A stretch of DNA of 64,000 nucleotides from Eutrigla gurnardus (lineage: Eukaryota; Chordata; Actinopteri; Perciformes; Triglidae), in the NCBI GenBank assembly GCA_963514095.1, contig OY741284.1, positions 6,668,016 to 6,732,015 on the forward strand. Reading direction: 5' to 3'. Below, in pieces: positions 41,171-52,400 of the stretch (position 1 is the first letter of the stretch; every line of letters starts with the position of its first letter). The notes beneath the pieces were generated by a model, which made no database searches, was not told the origin of the DNA, and worked only from the letters and a program-made list of their open reading frames with translations. The position numbers were made by a program, and so were the translations under genes.

Positions 41171-43827
41171 TTAGGCCAGGTCTTCCTCACCCTCTTCATC
41201 AAACTCCCCCTCTTCCTCAGCGGTGGCATCCTGGTACTGCTGGTACTCGGACACCAAGTCGTTCATGTTGCTCTCTGCCTCGGTGAACTCCATCTCATCC
41301 ATGCCCTCACCAGTGTACCAGTGGAGGAAAGCTTTGCGCCTGAACATGGCTGTGAACTGCTCAGAGATGCGCTTGAACAGCTCCTGGATGGCGATGCTGT
41401 TTCCAATGAAAGTGGCGGCCATCTTGAGACCACGGGGAGGAATGTCACAGACAGCGGTCTTGATATTGTTGGGGATCCATTCAACAAAGTAGCTGCTGTT
41501 CTTGTTCTGCACATTCATCATCTGCTCGTCTACCTCCTTCATGGACATGCGGCCACGGAAGATGGCAGCCGCGGTCAGGTAGCGGCCGTGGCGTGGGTCA
41601 CAGGCAGCCATCATGTTCCTGGAGTCGAACATCTGCTGGGTGAGCTCTGGCACGGTGAGTGCTCGGTACTGCTGGCTGCCTCGGCTTGTGAGGGGGGCAA
41701 AGCCCGTCATGAAGAAGTGCAGACGGGGGAACGGCACCATGTTGACAGCAAGCTTACGCAGGTCAGCGTTGAGCTGCCCGGGGAACCTGAGGCAGGTGGT
41801 GACGCCGCTCATGGTGGCAGAGACCAAGTGGTTGAGGTCTCCGTATGAGGGGGTCGTGAGCTTGAGGGTACGGAAACAGATGTCATAAAGGGCCTCGTTG
41901 TCGATGCAGAAGGTCTCGTCTGTGTTTTCTACAAGCTGGTGGACCGACAGTGTGGCGTTGTAGGGCTCAACAACTGTGTCTGATACTTTTGGGGAAGGCA
42001 CCACGCTGAAGGTGTTCATGATGCAATCGGGGTACTCTTCACGGATCTTGCTGATGAGCAGGGTGCCCATACCGGAGCCGGTACCTCCACCCAGGGAATG
42101 TGTGAGCTGGAAACCCTGAAGGCAGTCGCAGTTCTCTGCCTCCTTCCTCGCCACATCCAGGACAGAGTCCACCAGCTCTGCCCCCTCTGTGTAGTGACCC
42201 TTAGCCCAGTTGTTGCCAGCTCCACTCTGGCCTGCAAGAGACGAATCAGGTTAAGCTTCACACAAACGTGGAGAAACTTGAATCTTCTACCCATGATATG
42301 CACCATAAGTGTACAAAATATATACCGAAGACAAAGTTGTCTGGTCTGAAGATCTGGCCTAAAGGACCAGACCTCACAGAGTCCATGGTACCTGGCTCCA
42401 GATCAACCAGTACAGCACGGGGCACATATTTACCACCTATAAAAAAAAAAGTGGTGGTGAACAAAAATTAAATGTCATTCATGCACAAAATAAATAAATA
42501 CATAAATAAATAAAAGCAGACCAGCTTCAACTTGCCTGAGGCTTCATTGTAGTAGACGTTGATCCTGTCCAGTTGCAGGTCACTGTCACCATGGTAAGTA
42601 CCAGTTGGGTCAACACCATGCTCGTCACTGATCACCTCCCAAAACTATTAGGAAAGAATGCAAACCTTTGTTAGCTCTTCACGCTCAAATGATAGAAGCA
42701 ACATTCATCCATTAAATATGCAAGTCATTCATGTTTAGACAGTTAAAATTCATGTGAGTTTTTTTTTAAATAATGCTTGGAGCTAGATAGACAATGCTGC
42801 TCATCTGTAACAAAATCAAAATCAAATGTTATCTTTTCAAAATATAAATCGAACACCATTTGATTGCTGATGTTTTGAGCATAATTTGATCATTGGGTTA
42901 ATATCGTTAATAGTTATTTTGACCATTATATTATAATTTGTGTATCGTCTCATATTCAGATGTACTAATGCTTAGTCCGTACTGCAATGGCACAGATTTA
43001 AGTGTGACCTACTGCACTTCTGTCATTCACTCGGTCAAAAAAAAAAAAATCTCAGTTATTAAATAGCAATGACATGGAGTTGCCTACCAGGATATTTCCA
43101 CATAGTTCGTAGATACCAGTGTTATGAGTAATTAATGTAGTGGCAAATAACACGTTCAGGTCTACACTCCAGTCCAGGAGGTGGAGGTAATGCACCTAAA
43201 AGCTATTTGCCAACCGCCATTAAACAATACAAGCAGAAGCCTACTCATCGGGGCAAATAGGCCCTAGAAAAAGGCATCGCCAAGTAGGCCTCAAACACGC
43301 CATGTAAACCCATTTTACCGTCGCGTTTATAAGGTTAATATAACGTTATCGGTGTCTCTTCCTTTCACCAGAAATCCTTGCTTCCTTTTTTCGCATTGCG
43401 GTAACGTTGCCGAACAAACAATGCGAACCATTTTCCGCAAATCCAAATCAACGTGATCAGTCAGCAGTTTTTGAACTTGGTATTAACGATTTGCTACAGC
43501 AGGCGGGCATACGTTAATTTAGAAATGCAAAAATACGTTTAAATCGTTTCTATTCGTCTTTAACTCCAACACATGATGGTACTGAAGACGACCCAAAAGG
43601 GCATTCGTTTCGTTCAGCTTTAAATGGCCATTTTCACAAAGAGGACAGTTTATATTTCCAGGGTGTGGTTTCAGTGGCGCGAACGGGCACAAAGCGCCGC
43701 TCCGGGAGCAGAGAGCCCGGCGGAGAACACGACATGAGTCACGAGTCAAACGAAATATAGTTTAACTAACCTTAGCGCCAATCTGGTTTCCACATTGGCC
43801 AGCTTGAAGATGCACAATTTCTCTCAT
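41171..43827 (-). CDS. tubb: Beta-tubulin, copy B (4 exons, 445 aa)
   Basis: Exons on the minus strand: 43771-43827, 42536-42644, 42326-42436, 41171-42231, with the same sizes and phases as copy A and no stop. Intron 1 is 1126 bp. Intron 2 again starts with GC (TCAG|GCAAGT). Product differences from A include HLQAGQ at the N-terminus, GPLGQ for GPFGQ (shared with C), VLDVARKEAENC, YPDCIMN (Arg to Cys) and GNSIAIQ (Thr to Ile). The last changes hit positions that are nearly invariant in vertebrate beta-tubulins. The GTP loop GGGTGSG and the acidic tail are intact. It is probably functional but may be under weaker constraint. Poly(A) candidate ATTAAA on the minus strand at 40768-40773. Confidence 0.94.
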
Positions 43828-43995
43828 TTTCGTTCTGGATGCGGTGTATGAGCTCTCAATGAATGTACGTAACGGCTCAACGTTCGTCTTTATACTACAT
43901 AAAGACCCACCCCCTACGTCTCAGCTCGAATGTTAATTGGCTCATTTGCGCAAGCAGAATACACAGACACCATTTTGAACCAATCAAATGTTAAA
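43828..43995 (-). promoter_or_regulatory. Promoter of beta-tubulin copy B
   Basis: Minus-strand TATAAA at 43889-43894, 62 bases upstream of the ATG as in copy A. The GC box is one base different (GGGGGTGGG). The distal inverted CCAAT box is kept, but the proximal one is altered: CCAATTAAC replaces CCAATCAAC. Confidence 0.8.
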
Positions 43996-44586
43996 ATGGC
44001 CCTCCACCATTGGTCTACCCCGCCTGCCAATAACATCGTTAACGTTTAATATTTCTTAATTTTGTTCAAGTTTAAAGTAAATCCTTGTCAGAGCAACCCG
44101 GCCTTACGCCGTTTCTCAATCTGTGCTCTTGTCTTGCGTTCTGGTGGATTTGTGCACCGTCATCAGTCGCAGCCCAAGTCCTCCAGAGTCTGGACTCCCG
44201 AATCAAACTGAAACTACAAGCCAAGTCTGAACTACAAAACCCACAAGTCCGAACTTGGCGTACGTGGAAACGCCTTTAGACTTATAATAATGTTCCATAC
44301 TGTTGATTGGTCACCAAAATATACATCATGATTCATATTACTCTTGTACTTTCCTTTCTGATGAAACCATCTACACATCAAAAACCTATATATATATATA
44401 TATTAGAACATTTTGAATAATTTCATTTTAATGCATCAATTTGGTGAATTCTGAGAAACAAAATATGACATAACAATTACTGACCAATTTCTTACAAACT
44501 GCTGGTACTGATACAAATGTATAAATGGGGTTGGGGAGTTTAAGCATTCAAGAAAAGCTGAGAACAAAAATGACTAAAACACAATT

Positions 44587-44612
44587 AGTTTATTATTATT
44601 CTTTTTATTATT

Positions 44613-44689
<77 letters not shown>
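44587..44689. repeat. (ATT)n-(AAT)n palindromic microsatellite, copy B
   Basis: Counterpart of 5218-5321, with a short left arm (broken by CTTTTT) and a longer AAT right arm. Confidence 0.93.
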
Positions 44690-44691
<2 letters not shown>

Positions 44692-44785
44692 GTGGGTGAC
44701 TATTCCTCAGCCTTCCTTGGTGTTTTGGTTTTGACTGAAGCCCCGTTCACATACGTCGCAACTCGCCCATCTCTGAGCGACAACT

Positions 44786-45352
44786 GTCAATGAATGTGAA
44801 TGTGTTCTAGTGGAATGTGGCCAGGACAGGCGATGCGATGTGGTCGATCGGAGATAAAATAATTTTAACTTTCTGCGATGCGAGTGAAGCGAGTACCAAT
44901 CACAATGTAGAATAGAGATGATTGACAGTTGTAGTGAGTAAATTCAGTATATATACACGTCTGCCATATGTTGCCACCCCTCCAAAATTCCTGCCCCCCT
45001 CTCGCCACCCCATACATATTTTTCTAGATCCGCCCCTAGATGCATGTAATAATAATAAGAAGAAACAAATACAAAATAACTGTGGAAATAATAAATATGC
45101 CCTGTATCACATGTCCAACCATCACAGAGTAGCACACTAACTCAGCGTGTGTAAACAATCATTTATAAAATAATTTACATTCATTTTCTACAAGTCCCAC
45201 ATATAAGCCTACATCCCCCATAATGCCGCAACGTACTAAAAGTCGCCAGGCGCGCGCGAGTAGCGGCATTACAAAGGAATGTTGCTGAGCACAAAACGAT
45301 ACAACTTTCAAAAGAACTTAACAACACCTTACATTAAAATAATGTAACCGAG
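44786..45352. other. Repeat-like intergenic stretch
   Basis: Contains CCTCCAAAATTCCTGCCCCC and TTTTTCTAGATCCGCCCCTA, phrases common in fish DNA-transposon ends. ACAACACCTTACATTAAAAT, just left of the Gypsy LTR, recurs in reverse at 54748-54767. No coding frame is supported. Confidence 0.4.
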
Positions 45353-45533
45353 CGGTTGTAATTGCGCCTATACTTAGATATAATAAAATAAAGAAACAGG
45401 AAACTCCATTCACGGAACGGGTCGCACTTTATTAACTCTCCCTTTAGCCTTGAACAACTAGCCAACATTCCGAACACTCACACTTCCGTTCTGTCCCTTC
45501 AAATTAAAAGTACTCGGCCGGAAGTAGGTTACA
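45353..45533 (-). repeat. 3' LTR of the Gypsy element
   Basis: 181 bp starting TGTAACCTACTTCC and ending CTCGGTTACA on the minus strand (TGTAAC...GTTACA inverted ends). It is preceded by a purine-rich tract GGAGGAGGGGAGGTA, the expected plus-strand primer site, and carries an AATAAA poly(A) signal. No matching 5' LTR was found near 51.2 kb. Confidence 0.7.
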
Positions 45534-45819
45534 TACCTCCCCTCCTCCGAAAAGAGACGTCCCCGTTTCTATAACAGAAGTGTAATTAATAATAACGAAA
45601 CCATTCACAGCAACATGCTGCCATAACAAAGAGAAAAAAACACAAAAAAAAAACATACCAATGCCCAGTCCCACAAAACATGAAGCAATGTACATGAAAT
45701 AATGCTGACAGCATCCAGACATACCATGTGCCACAACTGAGTGGACAACGTCCGACCCGGAATGTGTGGGACTTGATTACAACAGAGCAGTGTCCCGAAA
45801 CGGTTGATACATTCGTGAA

Positions 45820-45853
45820 GAGTTTTTTTTTCTTTTCTTTTTTCTTTTTTTTT
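45820..45853 (-). repeat. Poly-purine (A/G) run after pol
   Basis: A-rich run with scattered G on the minus strand, between the pol stop and the LTR. It is a simple-sequence tract; the priming tract next to the LTR is a better plus-strand primer candidate. Confidence 0.6.
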
Positions 45854-45975
45854 ACATTCGGGTTAGACAAAAACAAAAACAACCAACGAACAGTATGTCG
45901 CACTGAATTCGCACACAAAGCATAAACAATACAAAATAGTGTTAGACACCCTGCCCACACATCGAAACACATTGG

Positions 45976-48900
45976 CTAACCATAACCAACAAAGTCCTTG
46001 AAACGCACTGGCTGTCTCACAGCTCTTCCTGAATGGGACACAGTCTGTTGTGGCACCCCGGTGCTCGAAACCTGAGCAGTCCCTGTTCCAGCAGCAACGG
46101 GAAGCTCTTCAGTCGCCCCGTGCCCATAGTCCATTTGTTCCTCCTGCCGTGAGTAAACCCGAAGAGGCAAAGCCGGAGGGCAACTTGAAGAACCAGGGAT
46201 CAGCGGCAGTGTATAAGGTTTCAGCCTGTCATAATGGACTCTCTGCCCCTGTCCATCAGAGTCAAAGGGACCGGCAATATGATACGTGAGCCCAGGTTCT
46301 CCCTGAGAGCCCAACACAGCCAGGACCCTGTATGGCCCCTTCCAGTGAGGGGCAAGCTTCATACGGTCCTCCGTGGGGTTCTGAAGCCACACCAGATCTC
46401 CTTCTACATATGGCTTGTGGCGGGTTACGCCATCATAGTACAGCTTCTGTTTCTCTCGAGCCTGGGTGCCGCCCTGTCTGGCACCACCAAAAGCAGTCTC
46501 CAGCTTCTCTGCCAGAGAGGTCACAAAGTCAGCATGAGAAGAAGGTAAGTCCGAGCACGCCAGTGACGGCACCAACACATCCACCGGGACCCGAGCTTCT
46601 CGTCCATGAGTCAAATAGTAGGGAGTGTAGTTGGTACTTGAATGAACAGATGTGTTATAGGCAAAAGCCACATGTTTCAGATAATCATCCCATTCACCAC
46701 CACCAGCAAGCAGTGACTTGGCAAGCTGGTCAATGAGGGTCCGATTAAAACGTTCCAGCATGCCATCCGATTTGGGATTATATGGGGTGGTGCGTGTTTT
46801 CTTAATCCCTAAAAGGAGACACAGTCTTTGCACAACCTCGGCTTCAAACTGCCGACCCTGATCACTGTGAAGTGTTTCCGGAATACCATGTACTAACACA
46901 TAGTCCTCAAACAAACACTGCGCTACAGACCGAGCTGTTTGGTTAGGAAGAGCATACAGATTCACAAACTTTGTAAAGTAGTCTTCTACCACTAACACAT
47001 ATCTGTTACCCTTAACAGTCATAGGCAGTTCAAGAATGTCAGTTGCCACTCTCTGAAATGGCAGGGTCGCTTGAGACCCCCCCATCGGCGCTCGATGCTT
47101 GGGTGCAGGGGCTCTGCGCGTTTGGCATGGGACACACAGCTCGCACCACTGTTGAATATCCTTGAACATAGAGGGCCAATAACAGGTTTGCCTTGCCCAT
47201 TCCCATACTCGCTCCGCAGAAAAGTGTGCTGAGGCAGGGCCTCCATGTAGGTGCTGCAGCACATCAGGAACCAGTGAGGAGGGCACGACCACTTGACTTA
47301 GATCACTCCCCGTGCGGGAAGATTTCACTGTCCGGCGGAGCAGTCCATCTTTAACAGAAAGACGCGGGTATTCAGTCCATAATTTCCAACGTCGACGAGA
47401 GCTACCTGTCATGTGACCCCGGAGCGGTCGAGAACCGCTCCCCTCAATCCATTGCAACACTGCACTTATGTCAGGATTGGACCTTTGCAGCTCTTTCATT
47501 CCGGTCCCATCACGTGAAAGTGCGTGTATGAAAGACACGTCATCGACCTCACGCTCTGTATCTGCTTGCAAAGCCCCTGTGGTGAGGTCCGAGGTGCAGG
47601 GGTCCGCGGCTGTTGGTTGAGATCGGGGGACATCTGATTCCCTGTCTGAGCCTACAGCATTCACCTGAGCAGCTATCTCCTGAGAGGTGTTATTGTCCAC
47701 ACAAGGCTCGGGGTCCTGAGGCCGCCTTGAGAGAGCGTCAGCGTTGATATGCTGCTGACCCTCTTTGTGCTGCATGACCCAATTAAAAGGGTCCAGTTCT
47801 AATAACCATCTCGCTCTCCTTCCTGTGGGGTCTTTGTCAATTGACATGGTGCGAAGGCCCAGCAGAGGCTTATGATCAGTTATGATGGTGAAGGCCGCTG
47901 AACCAATGTAATGTCTGAACTGACGTACAGCCCACACCACAGCCCACAACTCTCTGTCGAAAGTGGACCAGCGTCTTTCCGTGGGAGCCAGTGACTGACT
48001 AGCGTACACCACCACTCTTTCTAGCCCTTCTTTGTCCTGAGCCAGCACAGCCCCCACAGCATCCCTGGAGGCGTCGGTGTACACCTTAAAGGGAATGTGG
48101 AAGACAGGCATTACGACAACTGGGGCCGATGAGAGTACTCCCTTCAGATAATGAAAGGCTGCCTCAGCTTCAGCTGTCCACTGGAACTTTATGTCTTTGC
48201 ATGTTAAGTGGTGCAGAGGAGCTGCACACTGGGCAAAGTCCTTAATAAAACGTCTGTAGTAGGAGCAAAGGCCCACAAATGCTCTCACCTCGGTCTGATT
48301 CTGAGGGGTGGGCCATGTTCTGACTTTGTCGGTGTTTCGAGGGTCCGGCTGCAGGCCGTGGCGAGACACAACATGGCCGAGGAACACTACATGGTCCTGG
48401 GCCAAATGACACTTTTTAGGGTTTAGCCTGAGGCCTGCTGCCTGAATCCTGGAGAAAACTTCACACAGAGAGGACAGGTGATCGTCAAATGTGGGGCTGT
48501 AGATCAGCACATCGTCCAGATAGACCATGCACACCTGCCAGGGAAGCCCCCTGAGCACTAGCTCCATCATACGCTGAAAGGTTGCAGGTGAGTTAGTGAG
48601 GCCCATAGGCATCGACCGCCACTGGTAGAGGCCCCTGCCGGTGGTGAAGGCAGTTTTCTCCCTGTCCCCCTCAGCGACCTCCACCTGCCAGTAACCATTA
48701 GAGAAGTCCAGGGTGCTGAACCACATGGAGCCAGCTAACGCGTCCAAGGTGTCATCCACCCTGGGGAGAGCATGTGCGTCTTTGATGGTTACACTGTTCA
48801 AGCGACGATAGTCAATGCAAAACCTCCACTCACCATTTTTCTTCCTCACTAGGACGACCGGCGAGGCCCAGGGGCTGCTGCTTTCCTCAATCACCCCATC

Positions 48901-49710
48901 AGCTAACAGGGCTGCCACCTGCTTGTCTATTTCCTCTCGCTTGTCTGGTGAGGTCCGGTAGGCACGCTCTCGCAGGGGAGAATGGTTGTTGGTTTTGATG
49001 TGATGTTCGACAAGTGTGCATTTGCCTGTCACCTTTTTTGATGTGCTGAAAATCTCCCTGTGTTTTACTAGTAAAGCACCCAATCGCAATTTCTGTTGCT
49101 GATTAGCGGGCGAATCCTCTAGTGACACAGGGGGCAGTTCAGTAGGTGAAATAGCAGAGACTGTGTCGGCTGCAATCCGTGGGAGCGATACCAGCTCGGA
49201 CTCATCCACCGAGAAAAACTCCCCCAGGTGCATGCCCTCTCTGAGCACAATGTCCTGATCTGTAGGGTTTAGCACGCGGGCAGTGGTGACCCCATCTTTC
49301 ACTGACGTCACTGTGTGAGCCACAACACACCCACATGTGCTTTGGAGGTAGGTGCCAAGTAGCCCACAAAGGCAGGGAGCTGGCCCATAAGCCCGGCTGG
49401 GGACACATTTACTGGAACCAGCATCTCGCTGAGGGGGGGCAGTGTTGTGGCAGTGGTAATGGACACATTGCAACACTCTGGAATCAAGTCTTTGCTGCAC
49501 AAGAGGGGAATTACAGTGTCCCATAATTGTAGTTTGCCCCGAGCATAGTCCAGGAGTGCGGGGAGCATACGTCAGTCCGACGGCCCAAAAGTCCGACCGC
49601 CCATCTCTCAGACTACCCATTAATCCGACTTTTCTAGCCCCATTGGCCCGACTGCCCATTGCTCCGACCAAAATAATCTCTGTATTCCGACCAGGGCTAA
49701 ATCCGACCAT
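45976..49710 (-). pseudogene. Gypsy pol: reverse transcriptase, RNase H, integrase
   Basis: Long frame of 1244 codons; only the part from about residue 130 onward is true pol. RT (about 240-440) has FCIDYRRLNSVT, LDFSNGYWQV, MPMGLTNSPATFQ and the catalytic VYLDDVLIYS (about 397). RNase H (about 540-660) has VYTDAS and TDHKPLLGL. The integrase has an HHCC-like zinc site (HLHGGPASAHF ... CELCVPC), catalytic D891, D950 and E986 (DD35E spacing), then a Gly-rich C-terminal domain without a chromodomain. The first 50 residues or so are read through transposon DNA. The true upstream pol frame (49308-49568) is shifted by one base and contains LPAFVGYLAPTSKAHVG. Catalytic residues are intact, but protease and a continuous gag-pol are missing. 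Confidence 0.9.
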
Positions 49711-49947
49711 CCAGAATTCCGACAGTCATGGTTTAAATGTTTGCCTCTTTTTGACCATCAGTGGCCGCGTTTCCCAGATTCGATCGTTCTTAAGAAGCTC
49801 TTAGTGGGAGCTGTCCACCGCGGTGGTGCTGAAACTGAATCAATGGATGCCAGGTAAATCGATCACCCACCTCTTTATGAGCGCATAAGTCACACACAGC
49901 GCCCCGTGGTCCCCCCACACAGGTGCAATTAGGCTACGCATGTATTG

Positions 49948-49972
49948 TGTGTGTGTGTGTGTGTGTGTGTGT
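49948..49972. repeat. Short (TG)n run
   Basis: About 25 bp of TG inside the Harbinger-derived segment. Confidence 0.85.
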
Positions 49973-49974
49973 TT

Positions 49975-50390
49975 GTACCAACAGCTGTATCCAAGTAGTA
50001 ATCAAGCCCATTAGCGCATATATACCCCCGTGGATATAGGCACACACATGTGAGAATGGAATGAGGGTGCCATCCACCACACCGATCACCGTGGAACCCT
50101 TGGTGGACCTGGCGGACCTCGTCTCGTGTGGTGGGCATCTTTATGTGGGTCCGGGCATGGCGCAGGAGAATCGGTGTCACAGCTGCCACACTCCGTGACA
50201 CCGATGCCTTGCTGAGGCCGGTGCCGTCCCCCACCACCTCCAGGAAGCTCCCCACTGCGTAAAAACGCAGCGCAGCCAGGAGCTGCACCTCCGGGCTGAG
50301 GGCAAAATTGCAGCGGGTTACTCTCTGGATGTGTGGAGACAAAAGAGTGATCAGCCGTTGGATCTCATGTGTTTCGTTCCGTGTTTTTTT
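49975..50390 (-). pseudogene. HARBI1-like transposase fragment
   Basis: Reads ALSPEVQLLAALRFYAVGSF, LEVVGDGTGLSKASVSRSVA, ILLRHARTHIKMPTTRDEV and then RQVHQGFHG. This is the helix-turn-helix and linker region of PIF/Harbinger (HARBI1-type) transposases. A small deletion after QGFHG shifts the frame; the next block, VIGVVDGTLIPFS with the first catalytic Asp, follows in another frame. The remaining catalytic residues are absent. Confidence 0.85.
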
Positions 50391-50391
50391 T

Positions 50392-51119
50392 TTACGGTTG
50401 CCATGGCAACCATGTGTTTTGTTCCATGTTTTCCATGGTTCTGTACAAACCCCCTCCATCAGATACAGAGTGCACCATTGCTGCCGCACCACTGCCAGTC
50501 GGAGTCTGGCATACCAGAGTGTTACCACAGTCCATCTTTAAAGCCTCACGGGCCATCTCACATCGACTGGCAATGACCAGGGCCTCCTCCAGATCAGTAG
50601 CCCCTTGCTCGTGACATTTAGCTCTCAGGACTGGGTCGAGCCCCGCCAGAAACCTACGAAACTTCTCTTCTCTCTGAGCTACGTCACCATAGCCTGGGAA
50701 TGCTTCCTGAACTAGCTTACTTATTTCTGCTGCAAAAACATCCAAGCTCTCACCTGGGGCACGAAGGCGGGCAGAAATGTTTGCTCTGAAACAGTCCAGG
50801 AAATGTCTTTGTCCAAATGCCTCCTGCAATTTCTCTTTTACTGCAGTGTAGTCGGCCTGAACCGCTGCAGACAGGCTATCCCATAGCAGAAAAGCAGCCT
50901 TGGTCAGTCGCGTTGGCAAAATCCTGACCAGTTCATAGTCATAGTCACCTCCATCCACTAATGCCTTTACAGCAACCTCATATTGTCTGGCCCAGCAGGG
51001 GAAACTTTGCTTTTCGTCTCCCCGAAGGGCGGTGGAAGTTCAATCTTTATGTTGCTGGCAGACGGTCTTTCCCCGCGCCGCTCCCTGTAGCCCAGCGGGT
51101 CCTCCTCAAACTTCCACAT
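50392..51119 (-). pseudogene. Gypsy gag-like capsid region
   Basis: From a Met at 51119 the strand reads WKFEEDPLGYRERRG, then after a one-base shift near 51020 continues WARQYEVAVKALVDGGDYDY, RLTKAAFLLWDSLSAAVQ, KLQEAFGQRHFLDCFRANIS, FAAEISKLVQEAFPGYGD and DPVLRAKCHEQGATDLEEAL. This is the capsid-like part of a Gypsy gag. The zinc knuckle expected downstream is missing, lost at the transposon junction. The palindrome GGTTGCCATGGCAACC lies at 50396-50411, next to that junction. Confidence 0.75.
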
Positions 51120-51240
51120 TTTGCTGATCTTTTGTCGTTTCTTTCTTTATGCTGGTTTCACTCTTTAACTAAACTAATAACGACGGTGAGAAGAAGGGCG
51201 AAGTCCTCAGGCGAGTCACGACACGGGCTAGCTAGACTAG

Positions 51241-51929
51241 TTTTCTGATAATTTACTTCAGTAAAGTACCAATAACACAGTATCAAAGGCCTTCATTCAA
51301 AGATATTTAAGTAAAATTACAAAACTATTAGTATCAACATATACTTATATACTACTATACTACTATATACAAATATACTACAAATATATATACAGAATGG
51401 CCCTTTTTTAGATGTATTTCTGCATTATGGTTATTAATGCCATTTTAGATTCCTGCTTATACTTTTAATAGAAACGCTTGTCATCAGTAGTACAAAACAT
51501 TTTAAAAAATGTACTTTTGTATCCCACATGCTGTAATTCTACTATGAGAGCTAGATACTTCTAAAATGATTTATGATCCTGATAATGGAATGTATTTCAT
51601 CGCGATCCGCAATGAAACCCAATATTTTACCAGCAGTAAAATTCAACAGCAGCCTTTTAAAATGACATGAAGTTGAATCAGCATCGCTCTGATAAGCTTC
51701 ATGAAGAGAGGCGTTGGTGTTTTACAGTACACTTTTTGTCGATTTCCCAAAACTGTCATCATACTATAAGAACACACCACCTCAGAAATGTGGAATCTGT
51801 GTTTGCATTCTTCCCCGTAACATTCAGCATCGACTCGACATTTGGTGCAGTGAGCTTCAAATCTTTGCATGTAAACTTTTAATTATGAATCCATTGTCAT
51901 TTTGAGAATCAAGTGTAAAGTAAAGTGTG
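51241..51929. other. A/T-rich stretch, no gene
   Basis: Several short A/T-rich tracts and TATA-like runs. No frame is supported and no 5' LTR is recognised. Confidence 0.35.
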
Positions 51930-52400
51930 TCGTCAAAATGACGTCACCCATTGGTGGATCTGGATCCATGTGGATTCTGGTGTGAAGCTGCTAACAAAGT
52001 TTGCTTCATAATTCAGGGTCAACGTTACAGCTAAGTGTTAAAGTCATCTTAGTAGCTAACTGCATTGGTAGTGACCTGTCAATCAGCAGGTAGCCCCGCC
52101 CCCTAAAGCATCCCCTGCTTTCTGTTCTATTTGACTCTAAATGAATCATAATGTACTAAATGAACATCATGCTGGATTGAAGAAGACTTGAGATTGAGAC
52201 CATGAACTCATGTTTACAATGTTTACAGAGATAATACTTCAAGAGAGAAGTAGTCATTTTTCTCATAGACTTCTATACAACCAGACTTCTTTTTGCAACC
52301 AGGGTCGTCGCCCCCTGATGGCCAGCAGAGAGAATGCAGGTTTAAGATACTTCAGCTTTGGCTTCACTTTTCAGAGCCGGAGGTTGCCTCTTGTGTAAAA
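51930..52400 (+). repeat. Common teleost interspersed repeat
   Basis: Contains AATGACGTCACCCATTGG, GTAGCCCCGCCCCCTAAAGC, ATCATGCTGGATTGAAGAAG, CATAGACTTCTATACAACCA and CACTTTTCAGAGCCGGAGGT in this order, a repeat seen throughout fish genomes. Related to the piece at about 15.95-16.14 kb. Confidence 0.65.

Larger units (their letters stand above)
39260..44785 (-). repeat. Segmental duplication, copy B (beta-tubulin, inverted)
   Basis: Reverse-complement counterpart of copies A and C. The left edge shares GCTTCTCCGTCCGGACTTC with copy C near 63560. The right edge shares GATGGGCGAGT with copy A near 5150. It lacks the Harbinger element of A and the SINE and Tc1 of C. It keeps a longer LTR-like block than A. 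Confidence 0.85.
49573..50390 (-). mobile_element. Foreign DNA-transposon insertion between gag and pol
   Basis: Two parts. At 49573-49725 a stretch with CCGAC/CCCGAC at irregular 12-20 bp steps looks like transposon subterminal repeats. At 49760-50390 lies Harbinger-type DNA, starting GGCCGCGTTTCCCAGATTCG. Clean TIRs and a TWA duplication were not found, so the insert is probably itself broken or nested. Confidence 0.6.
45353..51240 (-). mobile_element. Ty3/Gypsy LTR retrotransposon, interrupted and 5'-truncated
   Basis: Order on the minus strand: gag (about 51119-50392), foreign transposon DNA (about 50390-49573), pol (about 49572-45976), purine tract and 3' LTR. The protease has no visible DTG/DSG motif and seems lost at the interruption. 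The 5' LTR is not recognisable. No envelope gene is present. Confidence 0.85.

Noticed and set aside
49573..49710. Extra N-terminal domain of the Gypsy polyprotein
   Set aside because: The first residues are read through transposon DNA with CCGAC repeats, and the true pol frame upstream is shifted; the apparent extension is accidental.
50392..51119. Domesticated host gag-like gene
   Set aside because: It has a frameshift, sits in line with a Gypsy pol and LTR, and lacks an independent promoter or terminator, so it is part of the retroelement.
45353..51240. Endogenous retrovirus with envelope
   Set aside because: No envelope-like frame exists between pol and the LTR; the domain order and DD35E integrase fit a Ty3/Gypsy retrotransposon.
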